NCBI RefSeq assembly: GCF_008298015.1
Contig: NZ_VTPX01000011.1
Location: 62,001 to 126,000 of the forward strand
DNA length: 64,000 bases
Source: Salinicola corii
GTDB lineage: Bacteria; Pseudomonadota; Gammaproteobacteria; Pseudomonadales; Halomonadaceae
Reading direction: 5' to 3'
Position 1 is the first letter of the stretch, and the number at the start of each line of letters is the position of its first letter. The notes beneath the pieces were generated by a model that saw nothing but the letters and a program-made list of their open reading frames with translations, made no database searches and was not told where the DNA came from. A program made the translations under genes and the position numbers. Below, one piece after another: positions 26,208 through 35,376 of this stretch.

Positions 26208-26897
26208 TCATGACCGAAGAGACTCGAGTTGCCAACCGCGTCGGCTGATGGGACACGCGATCCGCTGATGACTGCCCATCAGCCAGTCGATGACATCCAG
26301 GGGTTGCAAGGTCGTGCCGCCTGCCGGGGTCGCCGCCTCGACCAGGCGCCGGGCACCTTCGGTCGGCTGGCTGCCGACCCGAAGGGCGACGGCGGCGGAT
26401 AGCGACGCGGGCGCGTACGCGGCGAATCGCTGGGGAACGGGCTGATCGCTGAAGACCAGCAGGAGACTCGGCTGCCCATCGGCGAGATAGCCGCTGGCTT
26501 CCGCGATCAGTGCGGCCCATTCGCCACCGCTGGCGGCAATCGCCTGCTGGCTGCGCCGATTGCCACTGGCGATGGAGTAGACGCCGGCCGTGGCGTTGTG
26601 AACCGACAGGCCGAACCGGGCCGGGGAGAGCGGTTCGCCCTCATTGAGGCCGTAGAGCATTTCCAGCGTGCGTTCACCATCGCCGTGGCGCGAGGCGTGC
26701 AATACGATACGGTCGGCTTCGGGATCGAGCGTCGCCAGCATGTCGCAGATGGCGCGCCCGAGCAGGTTGAGGCGGCGTCGCAGCATCGCGGGAACGGCCT
26801 TGCCGGCAGGCTTGTCTTGCGTATCGAGTCGAGATTCCCCGGCAGCCTCGCGGTGAGGTGTCCAGGCTCGCCAATCCTGTAGGTAAAGATCCGTCAT
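26208..26897 (-). CDS. Beta-ketoacyl synthase-like chain-length-factor type protein
   Basis: 229 residues of the N-terminal-half ketosynthase family (ketoacyl-synt_2) that opens aryl polyene clusters. It includes HNATAGVYSIASGNRRSQQA, where the usual active cysteine is not present, so it is likely a non-catalytic partner of the ketosynthase at 15743-16930, setting chain length. It is the first gene of the operon; the AT-rich bases 26910-26945 probably hold its promoter. The next gene, the ACP, is 136 bases away; a PlsC-like acyltransferase that often lies between is absent. Confidence 0.8.
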   Translation of the reverse strand: MTDLYLQDWRAWTPHREAAGESRLDTQDKPAGKAVPAMLRRRLNLLGRAICDMLATLDPEADRIVLHASRHGDGERTLEMLYGLNEGEPLSPARFGLSVHNATAGVYSIASGNRRSQQAIAASGGEWAALIAEASGYLADGQPSLLLVFSDQPVPQRFAAYAPASLSAAVALRVGSQPTEGARRLVEAATPAGGTTLQPLDVIDWLMGSHQRIACPISRRGWQLESLRS

Positions 26898-27553
26898 GGC
26901 GTCGCTTCAACGATCCGTATTGCAGTAATTTTACGCATCATAACGGAAAACGGCGCTCACGCGGTGCAAGCTTTATGGATTCTGGAGGGGCATCGACGAT
27001 GTCCACCGTCCGGGGGCGTCAAAGCGCCGAACCGGAGTCCGGCGCACCCTAGGGAGGACGATCCTTCGGGCTCGACAAGACTACCGTCGCTCCCCGATGA
27101 AAGACTTGATGCAGGTTAAATCGTGATGTGTGAGGGAGGTAAAAAACGCGCACCGGTAACCTGGCCGCTATCGGGAATGCCACTCCCTCTCCTGTCACCC
27201 GTTCCGAGGCGCGACATGGCGGCAGCCGCGGGGCGGGGCGCCGATTCGGCGCCGAGACGACCGAGTCGACGTTCCAGCAGACGGCCTTCTTGGCACATCG
27301 CTTGACCTCCCGTCGACAGGAGGGGCTGTCACCTGTTGACGTTTGTTGCGCAAGCGTGCGTTTCCTTACCATGCCGTTTTCAAAAATAACAAAAAATGCC
27401 ATAAGCGGCATCGTGCCATGATATTTGGCTAGGTAATCTTTCAGGCTAATTGCGTTCAATGCAAGTGTCGGGATCTTGGTTTTTACAGATCATCTTGGAT
27501 GAGCGTGGTATTTTATTTTAAGTCGAGGTTGAAAAAAACTTAAGGAAAACAAA
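26898..27553. other. 656-base intergenic region with a sharp composition change
   Basis: The first 440 bases are GC-rich and hold strong hairpins: ggcgccg-att-cggcgcc (27237-27253) and gtcgacagg / cctgttgac (27312-27340, one G-T pair). From about 27340 to the next gene the sequence is AT-rich, with runs such as caaaaataacaaaaaatg and a small dyad atgcc/ggcat near 27395-27412. No gene is convincing. The AT-rich part presumably holds the promoter of the 27554 gene. Confidence 0.6.
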
Positions 27554-29419
27554 ATGACTCAGCCCACTGGTATAGAGAGTAGTTTGGCATCAAGAAACGT
27601 TTTTCTAGGTGTCGATAGAGTTGAGGAGTTTGGTCGCGCTTTAGAGGACGCTCTGGGAAAGACGGGCCAGAGTCGTGGCGATGAAAAAACTTCCAGTCCG
27701 ACCAATCGTGGGGATGATAAAGACGAGCAAAAAATACCCATTGATGAGATCGGGGATATCCTGGGTGGAGGAGGAATGGGTTCCGATACCCCCGTCGTGG
27801 ATGGCTTGATCTTTGATGACAAGGTCTCATTGGAGCGCGACACGCGGCGCAACGCTGATGACGAAGAGTCTGACAAGGCCGAAGACCAAAATGTCGTTCG
27901 GAACGCGCTGGAAGAGTTGCTGGAATCTGACCCTGAATTTGCAGAAGCCTTTGACGAAGCCATAGAGAATGGCGTTCGCGTCAACTTTCGTCTCAATGGC
28001 GACGACAGTCGCGCCTCGATTGTCAACGGCGATGTGCTTCAAATCGACATCCCCAGTGATGCAGACGTCAAATCTTCGTTGAAAGAGGTGTTCAACGAGG
28101 ATTCGAACTGGGATGTGCAACCCCCCGGTGAGGGCCCCGGTTTTGATGAAGTCATGGCGGATGACGATATGTCAGGGGAAGAGTTCGTCGATGATATGGA
28201 GCGCCTTGGAATTTTCTCTTTTTCAGGAGAGCATGGCGATAAGATTCGTAAAGACGTAATCTACATGTACGATAATAGCGGTTTCATGAAAGAAACCATG
28301 CGTTCTACGCTGGAAGACACCAATGGAGAAAAGAAATTCAACTTCTCCACCATTGGCCAGGGTGGCGGTACCGTTAGCTCTCCATTCGACGACTATTCCA
28401 CGACACTGAACGCCCATGATGCCTACGAAGGCGTTAGAACGGAGGATTATGAATCCAAAGATAATCTCGGCAACGTCTCCTTAATGGCGCACGAGATAAT
28501 GCACTCCTTTCTCGGGATCGGCGACAAGCCCACCATCGGCATTGGCGGCGCCGTGGTCCAGCAGGAACTTCAAACCAAGCCAGGCGGCGGTCGAGTCACC
28601 TATGACGAGGAACACAAGGGGGCGCCCATTGATATCCACGAGGGGTTTGATGCCAAGAGTTATATCGATGAAGTCAGAGGGGGTGGCCTTGACGATCTTT
28701 CAATGGATGAGCTACTGGATGAAGTTGATGGTGTCAGTGTTGGTCTCGCATTGATCAAGGATGATGATGAGTTCGATGACAAATTGAATAGCTTGGTCGA
28801 GACGATTCGCGAGGGGGTCGATGTTGAAGATCGAACCACACTTTACATGGAAGGTGACCTTGCAGAACGGTACAAGCAGCTGCTGGATTATAATCTCACC
28901 AATGGTGACTATGACAATTGGCAAGAGCTGCACAATGATACCAAAGAGCAACTTATGGACCGCCTTGGTAATTTTGGTGATGAGGCAGACGTATTTGCGG
29001 GTTATCTCAAGCGACACGATGGTGGAGAGCAACTGAAGGAGCTGTCTTACGATGCGTGGCGGTCAGATAATCACTTGGTGCCCAGAGATGACTTTATTCA
29101 GGGTGAAGAGGATTTCGATCATAATCTCAATGGGATCGTCAAGACTATCGTTGATGGTGTCGATGTGGATGACCGGAAGACCCTTTATATGGAGGGTGAT
29201 CTTGCTGACCGCTATAAGGGCTTGCTTGAATACAACCTCGTCAATGGGGATTACGATAGCTACGAGGATCTGAGTGAATTCACTAAAAAGCAGCTCAAGG
29301 ACCGCATCGGCAACTTCGATGATGAGGCCGATGTTTTCAACGGCTATCTGAAACGCCATGGTGGCAACGAGCAAATCGACGATTTGGCCAAGCAGGTTTG
29401 GAATGAGAGTGGCATTTGA
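27554..29419 (+). CDS. Large acidic protein with HExxH metallopeptidase motif and duplicated C-terminal domain
   Basis: I do not recognise a close family. The 621-residue protein begins with a polar, glycine- and serine-rich, apparently disordered stretch (1-110) without a Sec signal. A central domain (about 230-375) contains H313-E-I-M-H317 within LMAHEIMHSFLGIGDKP, the zinc-protease motif, preceded by an aromatic-rich strand region and followed by EEHKG and HEGFD, which could give the third ligand. The layout recalls effector metallopeptidases such as the NleD/HopH1 group (M91), with weak support. Residues 404-503 and 518-617 are a tandem duplication. Codon use is much AT-richer than its neighbours, suggesting transfer. 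AAGGA lies seven bases before the ATG, and a strong terminator follows. Confidence 0.75.
   Translation: MTQPTGIESSLASRNVFLGVDRVEEFGRALEDALGKTGQSRGDEKTSSPTNRGDDKDEQKIPIDEIGDILGGGGMGSDTPVVDGLIFDDKVSLERDTRRNADDEESDKAEDQNVVRNALEELLESDPEFAEAFDEAIENGVRVNFRLNGDDSRASIVNGDVLQIDIPSDADVKSSLKEVFNEDSNWDVQPPGEGPGFDEVMADDDMSGEEFVDDMERLGIFSFSGEHGDKIRKDVIYMYDNSGFMKETMRSTLEDTNGEKKFNFSTIGQGGGTVSSPFDDYSTTLNAHDAYEGVRTEDYESKDNLGNVSLMAHEIMHSFLGIGDKPTIGIGGAVVQQELQTKPGGGRVTYDEEHKGAPIDIHEGFDAKSYIDEVRGGGLDDLSMDELLDEVDGVSVGLALIKDDDEFDDKLNSLVETIREGVDVEDRTTLYMEGDLAERYKQLLDYNLTNGDYDNWQELHNDTKEQLMDRLGNFGDEADVFAGYLKRHDGGEQLKELSYDAWRSDNHLVPRDDFIQGEEDFDHNLNGIVKTIVDGVDVDDRKTLYMEGDLADRYKGLLEYNLVNGDYDSYEDLSEFTKKQLKDRIGNFDDEADVFNGYLKRHGGNEQIDDLAKQVWNESGI
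28763..29404 (+). repeat. Tandem duplication encoding two copies of a ~100-residue domain
   Basis: Two copies with a 114-residue (342-base) period encode matching blocks such as VDVEDRTTLYMEGDLAERY versus VDVDDRKTLYMEGDLADRY, NGDYDNW versus NGDYDSY, and DEADVFAGYLKRH versus DEADVFNGYLKRH. The DNA has diverged at many third positions, so the duplication is not recent. Confidence 0.85.
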
Positions 29420-29461
29420 CAGCAATGGATAGCCGCTGCCAGCTCCCGACATGACACGAGC

Positions 29462-29489
29462 CCCGGCCACTCCCAATGGCCGGGATTTT
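29462..29489 (+). terminator. Rho-independent terminator of the 27554 gene
   Basis: An 8-bp perfect stem cccggcca / tggccggg with a 7-base loop is followed by ATTTT. It begins 42 bases after the stop codon. The remaining bases to 29624 hold no gene I can support. Confidence 0.8.
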
Positions 29490-29624
29490 CATGCCGAACC
29501 GGCCACCTTTCAAAAGTGCTGTTCGAATAGATGGTTGACGGGAGAGCGAGCCCGTATGGCTGGCTTTTTATCGCCCGGATTCTCAAAAGCCGCTCAAATT
29601 CATCTCGTCCTGGTCCCGCATCGA

Positions 29625-31121
29625 CTACCGGCTACACGGATCGTCGAGCGGCACCTCGCGAGGCCGGAAGCGGCGGGAGATGGCGTCAATGGCGATGTTC
29701 AGCGCGGCGGTGACCAGCAGCAGGAAAAAGGCCTGATCGAACATCAGGTACTGAAAGCTGGAGTCGATGTAGAACCCCAGGGTAGCGACACCCAGCATGC
29801 CGAGCAGCGCGGTCTCTCGCATGATGACCTCCGCGCGGTAGCAGATCAGGGCCAGCAAATTGGGATAGAGGCGGGGCAGCAGTTCGTAGGCGTAGCGCCC
29901 GGACGCCGGGAGATTGGGCATGCCCAGCGTCAGACCGTCGGCGTGACGCGCGACCAGGAACGCGATCAGGGCACCGTTGTGCAGGGCGAGTGCCAGCCAC
30001 GCCGGCAACATCGACGGCCCGAGCATCAGCAGGAAGATGAAGGCGAGCATCAGTTCCGGCGTCGAACGCACGACGACCAGCAGCATCCGTCCGCCGAAAC
30101 CCAGCCAGGGGCGGCCGAAGTGACGGCTGGCCAGCGGCCATAGCAGTAGCGCCAGTAGCAGGCTGCCGACAGTGCCCATGAGCGCCAGCAGTAGCGTGTT
30201 GCCGATCGCCGGCAGCAGATCCGGCAGCCCGGCCAGCCAGGCGCCCAGGCCGGGGAGGTTTCCCTCCAGCAGCGGGGCCGGCCACAGGTCGTGGCTGACG
30301 AAGCGCCACAGCAGCTCGCCATCGACATCCGGCCACGGGCCGAGGAAGAACAAGGCGCCCACCAGCAGCGGTAACAGCAGGCGACGATGTCCCCACCACT
30401 GCAAGGTGGCGACCAGCGCGTAGAAGATCCAGAGCAGCGCACCGGCTTCGCCGAAGCGTCCCTCGCGAAAGGCGCTCTCCAGATAGAACCCGAGTGTCGG
30501 CAGGCCCACGAACCCGAGCAGCACGCTGGCGCGCATGGCGCACTCGAATCGATAGCGGGTGTAGCTGGCGAGGCGCTCCCAGACCAGCGGCAGTTCGGCA
30601 TAGAGGAAGCGTGACAGCCGATCGACCCCGCTGGGCAGCGCGTCGTTCGGCGCCCTAGGCGTGAGCTCCAGAATCTCCGCGTAGACCTTGGCGAAGATGC
30701 CGGCATAAGGAATGGCCAGCGCGGCAAGGGCGGTGACCGCGGACAGGCCGAAAACCTGGAGAAACAGCAGTGCCCAGAACAGCTCGTGAATGGCGCGGAC
30801 GAATGCACAGAAACCGCGCACCAGTCTCGAGTGATGAAACAGCAGCGCCAGCGGAAAGCCGAGTATCGCGCCGATGAACGTGCCCCACAGCGCGACACTG
30901 ACGGTGAGGACGATGGCGCGCAACGGGCTCTCCAGCGCCATGAAATCGGGCCAGGCGAAACCCAGGGCCATCCGCCACAGCTCGCCCCACGGATCGACCG
31001 TGATGATGCGCAAATCGGCGAAGGGAAGCAGCAGCAGGCAGAGCAGTATCAGCGCCAGCGAACGGCGCGCCAGCGTCAGGCCAGGGCTGCGTCCCCGCAG
31101 CAAACCAGGGGCGGCACTCAT
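29625..31121 (-). CDS. phnE: Phosphonate/phosphite-type ABC transporter permease, two PhnE domains fused
   Basis: 498 residues with two binding-protein-dependent permease modules in tandem (about 65-280 and 300-490). Each ends with a PhnE-type sequence: ASVLLGFVGLPTLGFYLESAF and TALLGMLGVATLGFYIDSSF. One chain therefore replaces the usual homodimer or PhnE1-PhnE2 pair. It works with the ATPase and binding protein encoded just upstream; its start overlaps the ATPase stop by four bases. Which reduced-phosphorus compound is moved cannot be told, since no C-P lyase, phosphonatase or phosphite dehydrogenase lies near. Confidence 0.85.
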   Translation of the reverse strand: MSAAPGLLRGRSPGLTLARRSLALILLCLLLLPFADLRIITVDPWGELWRMALGFAWPDFMALESPLRAIVLTVSVALWGTFIGAILGFPLALLFHHSRLVRGFCAFVRAIHELFWALLFLQVFGLSAVTALAALAIPYAGIFAKVYAEILELTPRAPNDALPSGVDRLSRFLYAELPLVWERLASYTRYRFECAMRASVLLGFVGLPTLGFYLESAFREGRFGEAGALLWIFYALVATLQWWGHRRLLLPLLVGALFFLGPWPDVDGELLWRFVSHDLWPAPLLEGNLPGLGAWLAGLPDLLPAIGNTLLLALMGTVGSLLLALLLWPLASRHFGRPWLGFGGRMLLVVVRSTPELMLAFIFLLMLGPSMLPAWLALALHNGALIAFLVARHADGLTLGMPNLPASGRYAYELLPRLYPNLLALICYRAEVIMRETALLGMLGVATLGFYIDSSFQYLMFDQAFFLLLVTAALNIAIDAISRRFRPREVPLDDPCSR

Positions 31122-31816
31122 GTCGATGCGGCGACTCCGGCCTCGTGGTTCGATGGGCCGGCATCCGGATAGAGGGCGTCGAGGCTCGCCAGTGTCAGCT
31201 CGCGGGCGGGCGCGTCCAGCACCACCTGACCGCCACGCAGACCAATGACCCGATCGAAGTGGTCCAGCGCCAGCCGGTGCTGATGCAGCGCAATGATGCT
31301 GGAGGTGTGGCGCGCCTGGATGCGCGCCAGCAGCCGCAGCGCCTGATGGGGGTCGACGCTGGCCAGCGGTTCGTCGCCGAGGAAGACGCTGCGCTGCTGG
31401 TACAGGGCTCTGGCGATCGCCACGCGCTGGCGCTGGCCCCCGGAGAGCTGCTCCACCGGGCGGCGGAGCAGGCCTTCCAGGCCCAGTTCACGGACCAGGA
31501 GGCCGATCTCCTGCCAGGCTTCTTGCCGGGGCTTCAGGAGATTGATCAGGTTGGCCAGCGCCCCGTGCCGATCCAGTCGTCCCATATAGACGTTGTGATA
31601 GACCGAGAGTAGCGGCACCAGGCCGTGCCCCTGCGGACACCAGGCGGCCTCGCTGTCCAGCCGGCGCCGAATCTCGGCGAGCAGCGTGGACTTGCCGGCA
31701 CCGCTCTGGCCCAGCAGGGCCACGCGCTCGCCAGCTTCGAAGGTCAACGAAAGGCCGGGCAGCACGACTTGCGTCCCGTGACCCAGATCGACCCTGTCCA
31801 GCTCCAGTAGCGGCAT
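31118..31816 (-). CDS. phnC: Phosphonate/phosphite-type ABC transporter ATP-binding protein
   Basis: 232-residue ATPase: Walker A LLGQSGAGKST (about 34-44), Q-loop region, signature LSGGQRQRVAIARAL, Walker B VFLGDEPLASVDP and the H-loop IALHQH. It is shorter than typical PhnC (about 250-270), lacking part of the middle and C-terminal regions, and the VPLLSVYHNVYMGRL segment is the PhnC-like mark. The start ATG at 31816 follows the binding-protein stop by five bases. Confidence 0.86.
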   Translation of the reverse strand: MPLLELDRVDLGHGTQVVLPGLSLTFEAGERVALLGQSGAGKSTLLAEIRRRLDSEAAWCPQGHGLVPLLSVYHNVYMGRLDRHGALANLINLLKPRQEAWQEIGLLVRELGLEGLLRRPVEQLSGGQRQRVAIARALYQQRSVFLGDEPLASVDPHQALRLLARIQARHTSSIIALHQHRLALDHFDRVIGLRGGQVVLDAPARELTLASLDALYPDAGPSNHEAGVAAST

Positions 31817-31821
31817 CGGTG

Positions 31822-32676
31822 TCAGCGCAGCAGACCGATGGATTTGCCTACCGCTTCGATCGGGCCATAGTCGTCGTTGCTGGCCGGGATGAAGCCCGAG
31901 CGCGGAAAGCTTTCCAGCAAGGCAGGGTCGGTCATGTCGAGCAGCGCCTGCTGCACCTTGTGGGTGAATCCCTCGCCGTAACGCTCGTCGGCATCGCCGC
32001 GCAGGGTCCACTGGTAGTCCGGGTAGGTCGGCGATTCCCAGATGACTTCGACCTTGTCGGTATCGACGCGGCCATCCTCGACGGCGGCCTCCCACACGGT
32101 GAAGTTCACGGCACCGATGTCGTAGGTGCCGGATTCGACCAGCGCAATGGTGCGGGTGTGGTCGCCGGAGAAACCGACGCGGGAGAAAAGCTCGTCGGGG
32201 GCTTCGTCGAAGCGCTGGCGGATGAAGTGCTCCGGCATCAACCGGCCCGAGGTCGACGTCTTGGCGCCGAAGGTGAACGAGTGTCCGGCGACCGACTCGG
32301 GAAGCTCGTCCTGGTTCGGCTCGATACCCGTCGCGGTGTTGGCGATGAAATAGCTGCGGAACTCGGCGTCTTCCGCGCCCTGGGCGATGGCTTTCGAGCC
32401 CGGTACCAGCTGGCGGGCCTGTACGCCCGACAATCCACCGAACCACGCCAGTTGCACCTGGTCGTTGCGGAAGGCGGTGACCGCGGCGCCGTAGGAGGTG
32501 ACGGGAACGTACTCGACATCGACCCCGAGCTTGTCCGACAGGTAGTCGGCGACCTTGGAGAAGCGCTCGACCAGGCGTGACTGGTCCTCGTCCGGAATCG
32601 CGGTGAAGCGGAAGGTATCGGCGGCATTGGCGGCCGAGCAGACCATTGTCAGGATCAGGGCGAACATCAAGCGCAT
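31822..32676 (-). CDS. phnD: Phosphonate/phosphite-type ABC transporter substrate-binding protein
   Basis: 284 residues with signal peptide MRLMFALILTMVCSAANA and the PhnD family fold: FTAIPDEDQSRL, LGVDVEYVPVTSYGAAV, and VQLAWFGGLSGVQAR. The SGRLMPEHF segment corresponds to the S-x-S-G motif (TSTSGRL) that binds the oxyanion in PhnD/PtxB proteins. Start at 32676 is favoured because it gives a clean signal peptide; the longer frame to 32730 does not. It is the first gene of the phnDCE operon. Confidence 0.88.
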   Translation of the reverse strand: MRLMFALILTMVCSAANAADTFRFTAIPDEDQSRLVERFSKVADYLSDKLGVDVEYVPVTSYGAAVTAFRNDQVQLAWFGGLSGVQARQLVPGSKAIAQGAEDAEFRSYFIANTATGIEPNQDELPESVAGHSFTFGAKTSTSGRLMPEHFIRQRFDEAPDELFSRVGFSGDHTRTIALVESGTYDIGAVNFTVWEAAVEDGRVDTDKVEVIWESPTYPDYQWTLRGDADERYGEGFTHKVQQALLDMTDPALLESFPRSGFIPASNDDYGPIEAVGKSIGLLR

Positions 32677-32794
32677 GAGCGGCGACCTCGGGTGAGAGAA
32701 AAGACGCTCATGATAACCGCATTGCGGCACCGGGATTAAACTGGCGTGGTCGTAGGAAATGACCGATACGTCGAGGTCGGAACAGCGGCCGGCC

Positions 32795-33655
32795 TCATGC
32801 CTCCTTCGGCGGGAACTTGGTCGGTCGCAGGCTCTCCTTGATGGTCCTTAGGTGCGGCAGGAAGGACTCGCCCCGGCGCAGCGTCACGCCCGTCGCCAGG
32901 ACGTCGATCAGCGCCATGTGGATCATGCGCGAGCTCATCGGCATGTAGACTTCGGTGTCCTCCGGTAGATCGACCGGGAGGATGTCGGTGCAGACGTTGG
33001 CCAGCGGCGATCCATCGCGCGTGATGCCGATGACCAGCGCGCCGGCGTCTCGAGCCACCTGAGCCACTTCGACCAGGTCGCGGGTCCGGCCCGTGTAGGA
33101 GATGACGACGATGACGTCCCCGGTATGGGACGCCGCGGCGATCATCCGCTGCATCAGTACGTCGTTGTAGGCGCCGACCGGCAGGTTGAAGCGAAAGAAC
33201 TTGTTCTGGGCGTCGAATGCCGCCGGTGCCGATGCGCCCAGCGCGAAGAAGTGGATCTGCCGCGCCTGGGAAAGATGGTCGACGACGCGTTCGATGCGCC
33301 TGGGGTCGATGCCGCGACGGATCTCGTCCAGCGCAGCGATGGTCGCGCCGATGATCTTGTCGGTATAGGCGGCGGCGTCGTCGTCACTCTCGACGCTGCG
33401 GCTGACGTAAGGGGTTCCGCCCGCCAGGCTCTGGGCCAACTGGATCTTGAAGTCCGGGTAGCCCTTGGTCTCGAAATTGCGACAGAAGCGGTTGACCGTG
33501 GGTTCGCTCACCGTGGCAGCCTGTGCCAGAGTGGCTATGCTCATGCCAATCGCCGCATTGGGGTCCTGGAGGATGACGTCGGCGACCTTGCGTTCCGAGC
33601 GATTCAGGTCGTCGACCCGCGAACGAATGCGGGCGATGAGATCGTGCATTGCCAT
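32795..33655 (-). CDS. hexR: HexR, RpiR-family repressor of glucose catabolism
   Basis: 286 residues: an N-terminal RpiR-type helix-turn-helix (about 1-78, [21 protein letters not shown]) and a C-terminal SIS sugar-phosphate-binding domain (about 125-260, [16 protein letters not shown]). In pseudomonads and relatives HexR represses zwf-pgl-eda and edd/gap until 2-keto-3-deoxy-6-phosphogluconate binds. The gene diverges from zwf, as in those species, and HexR-like palindromes lie between. Start ATG at 33655; an ATG two codons later is equally possible. Confidence 0.92.
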   Translation of the reverse strand: MAMHDLIARIRSRVDDLNRSERKVADVILQDPNAAIGMSIATLAQAATVSEPTVNRFCRNFETKGYPDFKIQLAQSLAGGTPYVSRSVESDDDAAAYTDKIIGATIAALDEIRRGIDPRRIERVVDHLSQARQIHFFALGASAPAAFDAQNKFFRFNLPVGAYNDVLMQRMIAAASHTGDVIVVISYTGRTRDLVEVAQVARDAGALVIGITRDGSPLANVCTDILPVDLPEDTEVYMPMSSRMIHMALIDVLATGVTLRRGESFLPHLRTIKESLRPTKFPPKEA

Positions 33656-33806
33656 GATTGCGGGGCATCTCCTAGCGGCGGAATGATGATTGATTCGTCA
33701 CACAGGCCCTGCATCCTAGCCTCTGGCGACACCAGCGCCAAGCTGCGAGAGTCGAGGCCGCATGCGCCCGCTGGCGGCGAGGCACGATATAATGGTTTCG
33801 GTAGAG

Positions 33807-33873
33807 GTAATTTAGTTACGAAGTTGCATGTCAAAAGCCATTCGCATGGCGTATTTTGTTCGTAAATTAACGA
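33807..33873. promoter_or_regulatory. Two HexR-like operators between hexR and zwf
   Basis: ggtaatttagttacg (33807-33821) and tcgtaaattaacga (33860-33873, 12 of 14 positions symmetric) match the known HexR pattern of GTAA and TTAC half-sites around an AT core. The second lies just upstream of the zwf ribosome binding site (ggagggagg). Confidence 0.7.
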
Positions 33874-33891
33874 CTCTGGTGGAGGGAGGCA

Positions 33892-35376
33892 ATGACTCGA
33901 GAGGCAACGCCCAACGTGGATTTGGCTCTGTTCGGTGCGCTCGGCGACCTGGCACTGCGCAAGCTTTATCCGGCGCTCTATCACCTGGATCGCGATGGTC
34001 TTCTGGGGGCCGACACCCGGATTCTGGGGCTGGCACGACGAGAGCACGACGCCGACAGTTTCCGCAGCACGGTGCTGGGGATGCTCAAGAAGCGGGTCAA
34101 GGCCAAGGAGCTTGAGCAGACCTGCCTGGACCGGTTCCTGGCGCGGCTCGATTACACCCAGCTCGATTTCGACACCGTCGACGGTTACGAGAAGATCAGG
34201 GACTGGCACGCCGAGAGCCTGGACTCCCAGTGCCCGCTGACCATCTATCTGGCGGTGCCCGCCAGCATCTACGGGGCGATCTGCGCCAATCTCCAGGAGA
34301 GCGGCAGCCTGGACGGCGACTCCCGGGTCGTGGTCGAAAAGCCGATCGGCTACGACCTCGACTCCTCCCACGAGATCAACGACGCCATCGGTGCGGTCTT
34401 CCCTGAATCGCGGATCTACCGCATGGACCACTACCTGGGCAAGGAGACGGTCCAGAACCTGATCGCGCTGCGTTTCGCCAACCCGATGTTCGGCAACCAG
34501 TGGAACCAGAGCCAGATCTCCCACGTCGAGATCACCGTGGCCGAGCAGGTGGGGATCGAGGGGCGCTGGGGCTATTTCGACAAGGCCGGCCAGCTGCGCG
34601 ACATGGTTCAGAACCATCTCCTGCAACTATTGACCATGCTGGCCATGGATCCGCCGGCCAATCTCGATGCGGATGCCATTCGCGACGAGAAGGTCAAGGT
34701 GCTCAAGGCGCTCAAGCCGCTGGAGGGCGAGGATCTCAACCGGCACGTGGTCCGCGGGCAGTATGTCGCCGGCACCATGGAAGGCGAGAGCGTCCCGGGG
34801 TATCTCGAGGAGGAGGACGCCAATACCTCCAGCACCACCGAAACCTTCGTCGCCATGCGGCTCGAAGTCGCCAACTGGCGCTGGGCCGGCGTGCCGTTCT
34901 ACCTGCGTACCGGCAAGCGCATGCCGGAGAAACTGTCGCAGATCGTGATCCATTTCCGTCAGCAGCCGCACTACATCTTCGATCCGGACCAGCGCAACCT
35001 CGCCGCCAACAAGCTGGTGATCCGTCTCCAGCCGGAGGAGGGCATCGCGCTGCAGGTGTTGACCAAGGACGGCGGTCTCGACAAGGGCATGCGGCTGCGT
35101 CCCGGTCCGCTGCACCTGGACTTCAACCACGCCTTTCCCAAGGAGCGGATTCCGGATGCCTACGAGCGTCTGCTGCTCGAGGTGATGAAGGGTCAGCAGT
35201 ACCTGTTCGTCCGTCGCGACGAGGTGGAATACGCCTGGAAGTGGGTCGATCAGCTGATCGCCGGCTGGGAGAAACGGGACATTCCGCCGCGTCGCTATCC
35301 GGCCGGCTCCTGGGGGCCCGTGGCCTCCATCGCGATGATCACGCAGGATGGTCGCTCCTGGTATGAAGACTACTGA
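33892..35376 (+). CDS. zwf: Glucose-6-phosphate 1-dehydrogenase
   Basis: Oxidises glucose-6-phosphate to 6-phosphogluconolactone, the first step into the Entner-Doudoroff route. The 494-residue protein has the coenzyme fingerprint [17 protein letters not shown] (about 13-29) and the active-site signature [14 protein letters not shown] (about 176-189). The first motif is GALGDLA instead of the common GASGDL(T/A). GGAGGGAGG precedes the ATG at good spacing. It is first of zwf-pgl-eda and divergent from hexR. Confidence 0.95.
   Translation: MTREATPNVDLALFGALGDLALRKLYPALYHLDRDGLLGADTRILGLARREHDADSFRSTVLGMLKKRVKAKELEQTCLDRFLARLDYTQLDFDTVDGYEKIRDWHAESLDSQCPLTIYLAVPASIYGAICANLQESGSLDGDSRVVVEKPIGYDLDSSHEINDAIGAVFPESRIYRMDHYLGKETVQNLIALRFANPMFGNQWNQSQISHVEITVAEQVGIEGRWGYFDKAGQLRDMVQNHLLQLLTMLAMDPPANLDADAIRDEKVKVLKALKPLEGEDLNRHVVRGQYVAGTMEGESVPGYLEEEDANTSSTTETFVAMRLEVANWRWAGVPFYLRTGKRMPEKLSQIVIHFRQQPHYIFDPDQRNLAANKLVIRLQPEEGIALQVLTKDGGLDKGMRLRPGPLHLDFNHAFPKERIPDAYERLLLEVMKGQQYLFVRRDEVEYAWKWVDQLIAGWEKRDIPPRRYPAGSWGPVASIAMITQDGRSWYEDY

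Noticed and set aside
27049-27459. A 136-residue - strand frame beginning MNAISLKDYLAKYHG upstream of the metallopeptidase-like gene, a possible partner or immunity gene
   Set aside because: The start is TTG without a ribosome binding site, most of the frame runs through hairpin-rich GC sequence with no protein-like pattern, and it would be transcribed away from the toxin-like gene.
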